64,000 nt of DNA from Fodinibius sediminis (GTDB taxonomy: Bacteria; Bacteroidota; Rhodothermia; Balneolales; Balneolaceae): assembly GCF_900182555.1 (NCBI RefSeq), contig NZ_FXTH01000006.1, positions 124,001-188,000 on the forward strand. Direction: 5' to 3'. Made by a program: the position numbers and the translations under genes. This document shows positions 26,194 to 34,518 of this stretch, piece by piece (position 1 is the stretch's first letter; each line of letters starts with the position of its first letter). The notes below the pieces were generated by a model. That model was given only the letters and a program-made list of their open reading frames with translations. It was not told where the DNA came from and did no database searches.

Positions 26194-27723
26194 TTGGCTT
26201 TTGCGAGAATCATAGCCATCGGTGTACTCTTGCCCTTACTTTATCTGTTGATTCGTGCTTTTGGTGCCTCGCCAGAGATGTTAAACAACGTTATTTTCAG
26301 AATACGCAATTTGCGCCTTTTAGGCAATACCCTGCTGCTGGCCGGGAGCGTGCTGGCACTGGATATTCTTATTGCGCTGCCCCTGGCTTACCTGTCGGTG
26401 CGGTGCAAGATCAGGGCACGGCGTTTTATTACGCTCTTGGGAGTGCTGCCGCTGGCGATGCCGGGTTATATCATGGCGTACGCCCTGTTGGGGCTGGGTG
26501 GATACAACGGCACTTTCCAGGCTTTGTTCGGCTGGAATTTCCCCCGGGTAAGCGGATTCAGCGGATCGCTGCTGGTTTTAACCATATGTACCTTTCCCTA
26601 CCTTTATCTGAATCTTCGCACGGCGTTAATGGGCCTGGACCAGTCAATAGAGGAAGCTTCCCGTTCGCTGGGACACGATGCGAAATCCACCTTTTTCAAG
26701 GTAATTCTACCCCAGCTGAAACCGGCCCTGCTGGCCGGCGGGCTGTTGATCAGCCTTCATGTTATCGGGGATTTCGGAACGGTTTCGCTCATGCGATTTG
26801 AAACGTTCAGCTATGCGCTGTATCTGCAGTATATTTCGGCCTATGATCGCATTTATGCGGCGTGGCTGGCGTTGATGCTGCTGGCATTGACCACGGGAGC
26901 GCTGGTCTTGGAGTATCGACTACTCAAACAGGCTATTTTCCACCGGCTGGGCAGGGGGGCATCACGTGCCAAGACGTTTCTTAACCTGGGGCCGTGGACG
27001 ATTCCCGCTTATCTTTTTGTAGGCGTGTTGTTTATCATAGCCGTGGTGCTGCCGGTCACCTCTATCGGATTCTGGTTTAATGAAACGGCGCTTGCTTCCG
27101 TATCCTTCAATTTGTTCGATGCCTTTTGGAACTCGGTTCGGGCATCAGCCCCGGCCGCTGTACTGACAACGTTTTTGGCACTTCCGCTGGCCTATATCGG
27201 GGTTCGATACAAAACAAGATTGAGCAATCCCCTCGAGCGGGTCGCCTACCTGGGATATGCCACACCGCCCCTTGCTTTTGCCCTGGCGCTGGTTTTTTTC
27301 TCGCTTTATGTCTCCTCTTCGCTTTATCAGTCACTGTTGCTGCTTGTTATAGCGTATTCGCTGCACTTCCTGGCCGAGGCTATTGGCCCGGTGCGCAGTG
27401 CGCTGTACCAGGCGCCGCCCCAGCTTGAAGAAGCGGCACAATCCCTTGGTTATTCGTCTATCAAGTCTTTTTTCAAGGTTACCCTGCCGCTGCTTCGCGG
27501 TGGAATGATTGCATCGGCATCATTGGTTTTTTTATCTGCAATGAAGGAGCTTTCAATCACGTTCTTATTATCTCCCATCGGCTTTGATACGCTGGCGCTC
27601 AGGGTCTGGTCCTATACCGGGGAGGCCATGTTTGCGGAAGCTGCTCCTTTTGCATTGACAATTTTAATATTTTCATCCCTGTTTGTAGGGTTTTTATTCT
27701 CGAAAGAGTGGAAAAAAACATGA
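26194..27723 (+). CDS. Iron(III)-type ABC transporter permease (two fused BPD_transp_1 domains)
   Basis: This is a 509-residue permease with about twelve helices and two EAA loops: one near SIEEASRSLGHDAKSTFFKV, the second near LEEAAQSLGYSSIKSFFKVT. That is the FbpB/ThiP-like fused layout. The TTG at 26194 is the first conventional start, but the frame stays open upstream and encodes SIIDTKIHRKSPPWYLL, which looks like the natural N-terminus. No ATG/GTG/TTG occurs there. An ATT at 26149 has AAGG 9 nt before it. The ATPase gene overlaps the stop by 4 bp. No binding-protein gene is near. Confidence 0.9.
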   Translation: MAFARIIAIGVLLPLLYLLIRAFGASPEMLNNVIFRIRNLRLLGNTLLLAGSVLALDILIALPLAYLSVRCKIRARRFITLLGVLPLAMPGYIMAYALLGLGGYNGTFQALFGWNFPRVSGFSGSLLVLTICTFPYLYLNLRTALMGLDQSIEEASRSLGHDAKSTFFKVILPQLKPALLAGGLLISLHVIGDFGTVSLMRFETFSYALYLQYISAYDRIYAAWLALMLLALTTGALVLEYRLLKQAIFHRLGRGASRAKTFLNLGPWTIPAYLFVGVLFIIAVVLPVTSIGFWFNETALASVSFNLFDAFWNSVRASAPAAVLTTFLALPLAYIGVRYKTRLSNPLERVAYLGYATPPLAFALALVFFSLYVSSSLYQSLLLLVIAYSLHFLAEAIGPVRSALYQAPPQLEEAAQSLGYSSIKSFFKVTLPLLRGGMIASASLVFLSAMKELSITFLLSPIGFDTLALRVWSYTGEAMFAEAAPFALTILIFSSLFVGFLFSKEWKKT

Positions 27724-28766
27724 AAGATTTACTGCGTGTTACCAATTTAACAAAAGCATTCGATGAGACCGGTCCGGTAGTGGATGGTATCGATTTTGAG
27801 ATACGCGAGAATGAAATCTTTGCGCTCCTGGGCCCCAGCGGCTGCGGAAAGACTACCAGCCTGCGTCTTATCGCCGGTTTTGAACGGGCCGACAAGGGGT
27901 CCGTTTCGCTCGAAGGACAGCTGCTGGAGTCTCCAGACCATCATACCGCTCCCCAGGATCGCGGCATTGGCTTTGTTTTCCAGGATTATGCGCTGTTTCC
28001 CCACCTGTCGGTTATTGATAATGTTGCCTTCGGCCTGACAGATATACCCAAGCACAAGCGGCACGTCTATGCCGAGGAAGTGCTCTGCCGCACTGGTATG
28101 GGAGACTACCAGAAACGAAGTCCCAATGAGCTGTCCGGGGGACAGCAGCAGCGGGTGGCACTGGCGCGGGCTATAGCTCCCAAACCAAAACTGGTGCTCC
28201 TGGATGAACCTTTTTCAAACCTGGATGCCATGCTTCGTGAAACAACGCGTAAAGAGGTGCGTGCTATTTTGAAAAAGGGAGGCATGAGTGCCCTGTTGGT
28301 GACCCATGACCAGGAAGAGGCACTTTCTTTCGCCGATCGTATAGCTGTTATGAACAATGGTAAAATAGAACAGGTTGGGACACCGGAAGAGGTCTATTAT
28401 AACCCCAAGACCAAATTTGTCGCCCAGTTTCTGGGACGCACCAATATATTTCATGCCGACGCTACTGGCGGATCAGAAGTGCGAACCAGTCTCGGTACCA
28501 TGCGTCTCAACTGTAACGCCTGCGGCAAGATATTGTGTTCGATCCGGCCCGAGCACCTGACGCTGGAAAAGCCTGCCGGCCAGCAGCCGGAGGAAGTCGG
28601 GACTGTCGTTGCCCGCGAGTTCAAGGGACATGATATTACCTACCATGTGGAACTGAATGGGGAAAAATATTTGGTTCATACTGATAATCGCGTCATATTT
28701 GAACCTAATGATTCGGTTGTAATCAAGCCGTTGGAATCGGCTGTAATACTGGAAGGCGGAAACTAA
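27720..28766 (+). CDS. Iron(III)/spermidine-type ABC transporter ATP-binding protein
   Basis: This 348-residue ATPase has Walker A GPSGCGKTT, signature LSGGQQQRVALARA, Walker B LVLLDEPFSNLDA, H-loop VTHDQEEALS and a C-terminal TOBE-like domain (about 240-345). The subfamily includes FbpC and PotA. The ATG at 27720 overlaps the permease TGA (ATGA), which favours it over a GTG at 27708. It energises the adjacent permease. The upstream 21-bp box suggests metal-dependent control, supporting iron over polyamine. Confidence 0.93.
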   Translation: MKDLLRVTNLTKAFDETGPVVDGIDFEIRENEIFALLGPSGCGKTTSLRLIAGFERADKGSVSLEGQLLESPDHHTAPQDRGIGFVFQDYALFPHLSVIDNVAFGLTDIPKHKRHVYAEEVLCRTGMGDYQKRSPNELSGGQQQRVALARAIAPKPKLVLLDEPFSNLDAMLRETTRKEVRAILKKGGMSALLVTHDQEEALSFADRIAVMNNGKIEQVGTPEEVYYNPKTKFVAQFLGRTNIFHADATGGSEVRTSLGTMRLNCNACGKILCSIRPEHLTLEKPAGQQPEEVGTVVAREFKGHDITYHVELNGEKYLVHTDNRVIFEPNDSVVIKPLESAVILEGGN

Positions 28767-28783
28767 ACAAAAAAGTATCTATT

Positions 28784-29062
28784 ATGTCTTTTACGGGTCT
28801 CTTGATTTTACTACTTATTGCAGCTATCTGCGGCGGTATTGGTCAGAGCATCGCCGGCTATTCGATGGGCGGCTGCCTGGTCTCCATTGTGGTGGGATTT
28901 ATCGGTGCCCTGATTGGAAAATGGCTTGCAGCCGAATTGGGGCTTACTTTGATGCTTCCCATCGAAATCGACGGGGAAACCTTTCCCATCATCTGGTCTA
29001 TTATCGGTTCAGCCCTTTTTGCCATTGTAGTGGGACTGCTTACCCGGGGACGCCGCGTATAG
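28784..29062 (+). CDS. GlsB/YeaQ/YmgE family (transglycosylase-associated) membrane protein
   Basis: This 92-residue protein has three hydrophobic helices rich in Gly (AAICGGIGQSIAGYSMGGCL and VVGFIGALIGKWLA), the pattern of the small stress-related GlsB/YeaQ family. It follows the ABC ATPase by 17 bp on the same strand and may be co-transcribed. The biochemical role of the family is unknown. Confidence 0.85.
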   Translation: MSFTGLLILLLIAAICGGIGQSIAGYSMGGCLVSIVVGFIGALIGKWLAAELGLTLMLPIEIDGETFPIIWSIIGSALFAIVVGLLTRGRRV

Positions 29063-29068
29063 AACTGA

Positions 29069-29596
29069 TTATTCAGGAGCGGAAAAGTCCTGGTTGTAGG
29101 GATTATCTGAGAATCCGGGCGTAACTTTCACAAAGCCGTGGCTGGTTGCATTGTGGCAGGAGTTGCAGGCGTCGACCATCTCGATCGTTCGCTGCCGTGC
29201 TTCCTCCCAGTTCCTGCTGGCAAGGGCCGTCTCCACCGGTTCCAGGGTAGGACTCAGGAACAGATTCATGAAACGGGCTATATCATATCCCTCGTAGCCC
29301 GGAATGTTTTCAATGATGCCATCCGCAGCAGCACGTACTTCATGGAAATAAAAGGTCGCCAGTTCGTGGTTTCGGGCATCCAGTGCCAGGGCATATTTGT
29401 GTGTGTAATACTGGAGCTGTCCCATGGCATCTGCCAGCTCGGGGGTGTCTTGTTTGGCCTTCTGAGCGGCTTGTTGCGGCTGTTCCGATACAGGCTCTTC
29501 ACCCGGCTGGGAATTGCATTGGATAATCAGGGCGGAAGCAATAAAAAGACCCAGGATTGAAAATATACGTGCCGTGCCGTTCCCGAAAATATTCAT
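29069..29596 (-). CDS. Probable lipoprotein c-type cytochrome (cytochrome c'-like)
   Basis: This 175-residue exported protein has a hydrophobic N-terminus ending ALIIQC, a plausible though non-ideal lipobox (Gln at -1). One haem-binding motif, CNSCH, lies close to the C-terminus (about 148-152), after a mostly helical region. A single C-terminal CxxCH after helices is the layout of cytochrome c'. A 21-bp palindromic box lies 25 bp upstream of the start (29621-29641), linking it to the iron-type genes. The ligand and partner are unknown. Confidence 0.75.
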   Translation of the reverse strand: MNIFGNGTARIFSILGLFIASALIIQCNSQPGEEPVSEQPQQAAQKAKQDTPELADAMGQLQYYTHKYALALDARNHELATFYFHEVRAAADGIIENIPGYEGYDIARFMNLFLSPTLEPVETALASRNWEEARQRTIEMVDACNSCHNATSHGFVKVTPGFSDNPYNQDFSAPE

Positions 29597-29620
29597 GGTG
29601 GTCGTGCTGCTTTGGTTTCT

Positions 29621-29641
29621 TATTTAAAATGAGTCTAAGTA
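29621..29641. promoter_or_regulatory. 21-bp palindromic box 2, before the cytochrome lipoprotein gene
   Basis: TATTTAAA-N5-TCTAAGTA matches the perfect box at 26094-26114 in 7 of 8 positions in each arm with identical spacing. It is 25 bp upstream of the leftward start at 29596, a typical promoter-blocking position. Confidence 0.65.
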
Positions 29642-29794
29642 TACCAAAAAATCATAACAATTGGGAATGCGTTTGTGGTTCAGGGCAGAAGATAGAAGAG
29701 AAGGCTTTAGATGGGGGAACAGCCCGCAATTCACCCACCCTTGATGGGCTTTCGTTGAAAAGCTGTCTATCGTGCCGGCGACAGCTGGAAATCA

Positions 29795-32206
29795 TCAGAA
29801 GAGCCTGGCAATACCGACATTGACCAGAAGAGCCGGCCGGTCGATACGGGCTGCCACGTCGAGTCGAAATAGTCCCAGCAAGCCATTCAGTGAAGCTCCA
29901 ACTTCCCAGTGGGTGCCGCCGGTTCCATGGGGGCGATAGGTATCTGCAGCCTGGGCTGGCAGGTCATCGGGGCCCCAGGTTCGGGCCATGCCTCCGAAAA
30001 GAATCAGCCCGATATTGCGCTTCACCACTGGCTGCAGCCCCATGATTTCAAAGGGAATAGTCCGGAAGTTATGTTCGGCGTGGAGAGCCACATATTGTTC
30101 CCCTTCATAGGGGCGTCCCCGTGCAGCTCGTAGAATGCCATAGGGACTCAGCATCCCAACCGCCCCGTCAATAATTCCCATCTTTTGGTAGGGCAGTTCA
30201 CCGCTGAACGTGCCGGCTTTCAATCCCACATCCAGTGTATTGGGAAGCAGCCTGCGCTGATAGAAGGTGGGGAAAGACCAGGCAAGACGGGTCTCATAGC
30301 GGGTGAAGTTGAAGTCGCTGCCGAAGGCATCGGAAGCATGTTCAAGTTCAAAGCGCAGATATTTTCGTCCGGTGATGCCAAAATTATAGGATTCTCCGAG
30401 ATTGTAGCCGGTCACCAGGTCGACCGAGCCGAGGTGGCCTTCGTCAACAGCGGGATTATACCGGTAGTTGCCCGTGCTGCCCAGCAGATCATAGGCAGTG
30501 GTGGTAGTCAGTGAGCGGTGATTTTCCCTGCGGTATCCCACTTCCAAGGAGAGGTCGGGCGCCCTCAATGTCCACTTAGAAAAGGCACGGTACCCCTCCG
30601 AACGGTAGTAATCAAAGTATCCTTTATCGCCCAAGAGGTTGGGGATGATCGTAAAATAAGGGCTGTAGATGTGAGAGGTATAACGGGTAGTGGTTTCTGC
30701 ATGGTACTGCCAGCCCGTGTCAGCATAGTAGGAATCACGGCTAAGCCAGCGAAACGAAAGACCGCCCCCGTAGCTCCATTTATTATTGCCGGTGCTGTAG
30801 CCTCCCTTGCCATGCATCACAAGACGATCAGCGGGCCGGTACTTATATTTAAGTCCGGCAAAAAGTTCATCCACACGATTGAACCGGGCATCGGGGCGCA
30901 GGTGTCCGGGGATCTGCTCAAAGGGTCGAAATGAACGTCCGGAATCGGAATCCCCGCTTTCCTCTTCCTCCTCATCGATAAACCGGGCCAGAAATCCGCT
31001 TGGTTTGAAGGCCTTTTCCAGAGTGGCGCTGCTGTCGAGCGAGGCATAGGCTTTTTCTTCATCCTCGGAAAGCGGCACGGCCCGGGCCCGCTGGCTGATG
31101 AGCAGGGAGTCGGATGACAGGGATGCGCTATCGATGGTAAACCGGTCTTCCTTGCGGTAGAGTGAATCGGGGAGCGGGATATTCACCTCGTAGTTGGTGA
31201 GCCGGGAGATCTGCCTGAACTGGATGAGCGGGAAGTCAAGGCCCACCATCGATATTTTGACATCCCCGGTGATGCGCATATCGATGGGAAGCCAGAAATC
31301 CTGGTTGAAGTTGTTGTACTGCTGTTGGTAGGAAGTTTCGAATGACTTTACAGGGGGTGGGAATGTGACCACCTCGTTGGGACGCAGGTCTACTTCCAGC
31401 AGGGCATAGGCTCCATCGAGTACAAAGACGGTGCCGCGGAAGAGCGGCTGCAGCCGGCGGGCCGGAATGACTTCAATTTTGTAGACGGTCTGATTGTCCA
31501 GGGACGTTTGCTCGAGCAGCCGGAAGTCATAGAAATCCAGGGCATCGGGATGGGTTACCCCCACCAGTTCAAATCCGGCGATATCAACATTGTCGTCATA
31601 AAGGTTGGGCAGGTAGCTGACCCCTGCCAGGTTTTCAGTATCCTGGATATTGGCGGTTTGCCGCTTTGACTTGAGCACCTCGCGGTGGCCCTGCTCGTTA
31701 TCCCAGAATACGCGGGATGCGGATTCGGTTATGGAGACAATACTGGTATCGTTGGCCAGGGTCTGGCGGGTATAGGCCTCCGCTTCGTAGGTCTGCAGCT
31801 GCCGTCGCCACTGCTGCTTGCGGCGGATGACTTCACGCATGATGCGGACCGCCGGGTTTTCGTCGGTAACGACTATTTCACCAAGTTCCGTCACAGAGGG
31901 CTGGAGAGCAATATCCTGCCGGGCGGGTGTGGCGCGCCCGATAGTCAGGCTATGGGTCTGGTAGCCGATGTAGCGGAAGACCAGGGTTGCCGGCAGCAGC
32001 GAATCGGGAATTAAAAGGCTGTAGTGGCCATTTTCGTTGGAAATGGTGCCACGATAGGTGTTTTCAACCGAGATATTGGCTGCAGGCAATGCTTCACCTG
32101 TCCGGGCATCGGTGACGGTTCCTTTAATATTTTTTTGGGCCAGGGCCGGCGACACCGACAGTAAAAGCAGGAGGAGCAGGCCGCCCTTCTTTATAAAACG
32201 GGACAT
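29795..32206 (-). CDS. DUF5686 / carboxypeptidase-like regulatory domain outer-membrane protein
   Basis: This 803-residue protein has a signal peptide (1-23, ending PALAQ). A carboxypeptidase-regulatory-like beta-sandwich follows (about 25-110, KGTVTDARTGEALPAANIS), then a long DUF5686-type region with the characteristic IMREVIRRKQQWRRQLQTYE and a C-terminal beta-barrel-like part rich in aromatic residues. Such proteins are common outer-membrane components in Bacteroidota, with unknown transport or structural roles. It is transcribed alone. Confidence 0.85.
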   Translation of the reverse strand: MSRFIKKGGLLLLLLLSVSPALAQKNIKGTVTDARTGEALPAANISVENTYRGTISNENGHYSLLIPDSLLPATLVFRYIGYQTHSLTIGRATPARQDIALQPSVTELGEIVVTDENPAVRIMREVIRRKQQWRRQLQTYEAEAYTRQTLANDTSIVSITESASRVFWDNEQGHREVLKSKRQTANIQDTENLAGVSYLPNLYDDNVDIAGFELVGVTHPDALDFYDFRLLEQTSLDNQTVYKIEVIPARRLQPLFRGTVFVLDGAYALLEVDLRPNEVVTFPPPVKSFETSYQQQYNNFNQDFWLPIDMRITGDVKISMVGLDFPLIQFRQISRLTNYEVNIPLPDSLYRKEDRFTIDSASLSSDSLLISQRARAVPLSEDEEKAYASLDSSATLEKAFKPSGFLARFIDEEEEESGDSDSGRSFRPFEQIPGHLRPDARFNRVDELFAGLKYKYRPADRLVMHGKGGYSTGNNKWSYGGGLSFRWLSRDSYYADTGWQYHAETTTRYTSHIYSPYFTIIPNLLGDKGYFDYYRSEGYRAFSKWTLRAPDLSLEVGYRRENHRSLTTTTAYDLLGSTGNYRYNPAVDEGHLGSVDLVTGYNLGESYNFGITGRKYLRFELEHASDAFGSDFNFTRYETRLAWSFPTFYQRRLLPNTLDVGLKAGTFSGELPYQKMGIIDGAVGMLSPYGILRAARGRPYEGEQYVALHAEHNFRTIPFEIMGLQPVVKRNIGLILFGGMARTWGPDDLPAQAADTYRPHGTGGTHWEVGASLNGLLGLFRLDVAARIDRPALLVNVGIARLF

Positions 32207-32338
32207 CAGTTCTCAGCTATGACATAGTTTGTGATGCTGTTATACTACTTCCGTCCGCCAATGTTACAGCCTGACTGCTGTACTGCAGCGGTATCCGGAT
32301 GCAGTCGGCGAATATCCAGAAAAGGGACATGCTGAGCC

Positions 32339-33376
32339 TTATTTCAGCGGAAGCCGCAGCAGATAGTCGTCGGCCGTGATGTAGAGCATCTTCCCGTCAT
32401 TGCCGAGGGTGCAGTTCGAGGTGGCCCTTCCGGTTTTGATAATACCCAGAACGTTGGCATCGGGCGTAATCACCCAGACGCCCCCCGGACCGGTAGAATA
32501 GATGTTGCCTTGCGCATCCACATCCATGCCGTCGGGACCTCCGGGCTGATCCACGACCTCCCGGGGTTCCAGGAAAATGCGCCCGTTTGAAGTATGACCG
32601 TCTTCGTCCACATCAAAGGCCATCCAAAGGGGATTGGTACCGCTGGAATTGCCTACATAGAGTGTCTTCTCGTCCGGCGAAAGAGCCACGCCGTTGGGGC
32701 GGTCCAGCTCGTCAGTGACCAGTGTCAGGTTACCCTCCGGGCTGAGGCGGTAGACTCCCTGGAACCCGAGTTCCTGGGCCGGATCGTCCCCCTGCTGCTC
32801 AAAGCCGTAGGGCGGGTCGGTAAAATAGATGCTCCCGTTGCTGTGCTGCACCAGGTCGTTGGGTGTGTTAATTTTCTTGTTTTGAAAGCTGTCGGCCAGC
32901 GTCACAAAACGGGGGGCCGGATCGGTCAGGGGGGCGTCCATGCGGGCAATGCGTCGGTCGCCGTGCTGGGCGAGAAGGAGTGAGCCGTCCCGCCCGATGA
33001 TCAGCCCGTTGGAGCCCATCTCTCCGCCGCGCTCCCGTTGGCCGGTATAACCGGAGGGTTTGAGATACTCCGATATGCCTTCGGTCTCTTTCCATTTGTA
33101 AACGACGTTATTGGGGATATCGGAAAACAGCAGGAACTGATGCTCCGGCACCCACAGCGGACCCTCCGACCAGGCGTAGCCTGTTCCAAGTACCTCCAGC
33201 CGGCTCTCGGGGTCCAGCAGTTCGGCCAGTTCCGGCTTCAGCTGTTCAATGCTTCCGATCATCTCAGGAGCAGCCGTGGTATCCGCTTCTTCAGGTTTTA
33301 GGTTGTTTTCCGTTTCGGGCTGCGCTCCGCAGCCAGTGAGCAGCAGGAGAGCCAGGAGTACTGTATATGGTTTCAT
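32339..33376 (-). CDS. SMP-30/gluconolactonase-like lipoprotein
   Basis: This 345-residue protein starts at the ATG at 33376, which gives a clean lipoprotein signal (MKPYTVLLALLLLTGC, C16). The frame also extends 38 codons further upstream without a signal-like sequence. The six-bladed SMP-30 propeller shows EGPLWVPEHQFLLFSDI, TPNDLVQHSNGSIYFTDPPY and RPNGVALSPDEKTLYV, with the metal-binding Glu, Asn and Asp positions. The likely activity is lactone hydrolysis on the cell surface or in the periplasm. It is transcribed alone. Confidence 0.92.
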   Translation of the reverse strand: MKPYTVLLALLLLTGCGAQPETENNLKPEEADTTAAPEMIGSIEQLKPELAELLDPESRLEVLGTGYAWSEGPLWVPEHQFLLFSDIPNNVVYKWKETEGISEYLKPSGYTGQRERGGEMGSNGLIIGRDGSLLLAQHGDRRIARMDAPLTDPAPRFVTLADSFQNKKINTPNDLVQHSNGSIYFTDPPYGFEQQGDDPAQELGFQGVYRLSPEGNLTLVTDELDRPNGVALSPDEKTLYVGNSSGTNPLWMAFDVDEDGHTSNGRIFLEPREVVDQPGGPDGMDVDAQGNIYSTGPGGVWVITPDANVLGIIKTGRATSNCTLGNDGKMLYITADDYLLRLPLK

Positions 33377-33574
33377 AAATTGCAAGGTTGCGGTTGCGTG
33401 ATTTGTTACCGGCCGGATCTGGTGCGGCGCGGATGAGGGCCGGAGCAGCGAGATGTTATCGCCATTGCCCGTCCGTGTACATAGTACCATTTATCGGTGA
33501 TCATATCCAATTCAGAATAGATGCTATCGGACTTGAATTTGTTATGCCAATATTCGTATTGTCTACGGTGACAC

Positions 33575-33647
33575 GCCCCCATAGTTCAAGTGGATAGAAC
33601 GGAGGTTTCCTAAACCTTAAATCCGGGTTCGACTCCTGGTGGGGGTA
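33575..33647 (+). tRNA. tRNA-Arg (anticodon CCT)
   Basis: The acceptor arms GCCCCCA (33575-33581) and TGGGGGT (33640-33646) pair with one G-U. The anticodon loop TTCCTAA carries CCT and is closed by GAGGT/ACCTT. The T arm is CCGGGTTCGACTCCTGG-like. The discriminator is A33647 and CCA is not encoded. It reads AGG codons. Confidence 0.93.
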
Positions 33648-33796
33648 CAATATCACTTTTTATGGGATTTTAAGGCTTATCCATTTAAGTTCTCGTCAAC
33701 ATTCTTAACAAAAGGCACTATTATAGCTGCCATTTTTCAGATAGCTATGACTACAAAGTTGTAATTATACAATTTTTGGTTATTATCTATACCAAC

Positions 33797-34267
33797 ATGG
33801 AATTTCCCAAAAAACATATCAATCGGTTTTTTAGTGTCGGCCTGTTGTTAATCGGGGCGGTCTTCTTTTTGGTGAGTCCAACTGCTCATTACGAGCATGC
33901 GGTATTTGCTTCTGGCCTGTCGTCGAATACAGAAGCAGAGGTCGTCAGCAACATCTCCGAAGATGACCTTGATCTACCGGTTGAGGAACAAAAAGGCGAT
34001 AAAAGTAACTTAGCTGAACTGTTATTCAGTGAAGGGGAGGATAAGAAAGAGGCTGAAACCGGCACGAAAAAACCTGTTTTTATTAACCAAGCCCAAACCT
34101 ATTCTCTTCTGCCTGCAAAAGGACGTTCCGTGGACGCGACCTTTTACAGCAAGCGTCATAAATTAATACAGGGAAAGAACCTGACGTTGTTTAACCACCT
34201 GCCTTTATTTACCCATCATTTAAAATTCATCCCTCTTTTAAGCGGTATTGCCATAAATGCCCCTTAG
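33797..34267 (+). CDS. Hypothetical protein with N-terminal membrane anchor
   Basis: This 156-residue protein starts at the ATG at 33797; a TTG 21 bp upstream is also open. Residues 10-30 (FFSVGLLLIGAVFFLVSP) form one membrane helix or uncleaved signal. An acidic, low-complexity middle (about 45-85, rich in Glu, Asp and Lys) and a basic C-terminus with His-rich segments follow. I recognise no family. It stands alone between the tRNA and the beta-lactamase-like gene. Confidence 0.6.
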   Translation: MEFPKKHINRFFSVGLLLIGAVFFLVSPTAHYEHAVFASGLSSNTEAEVVSNISEDDLDLPVEEQKGDKSNLAELLFSEGEDKKEAETGTKKPVFINQAQTYSLLPAKGRSVDATFYSKRHKLIQGKNLTLFNHLPLFTHHLKFIPLLSGIAINAP

Positions 34268-34518
34268 AATGGCTTTTATATACCATTTCCCCGCTTTCAA
34301 TAAAAGCAACCCCATTTTGATCCAATAGCCGGCAATCCAATGGCCACTGCCGGATGATCTATGCCTGCAAAAGATTACTTGGAACTTGTACTGTATCGGA
34401 TGCAACCGATGGGATGATTTTCAATATGTGCCGGGATCGGATAATTACCCGGCATAGGATCAATAAGCCGCGGTTGTTTTAGAGATAAATTTAGTTTTAC
34501 AAACTTTTTAAGACAATC

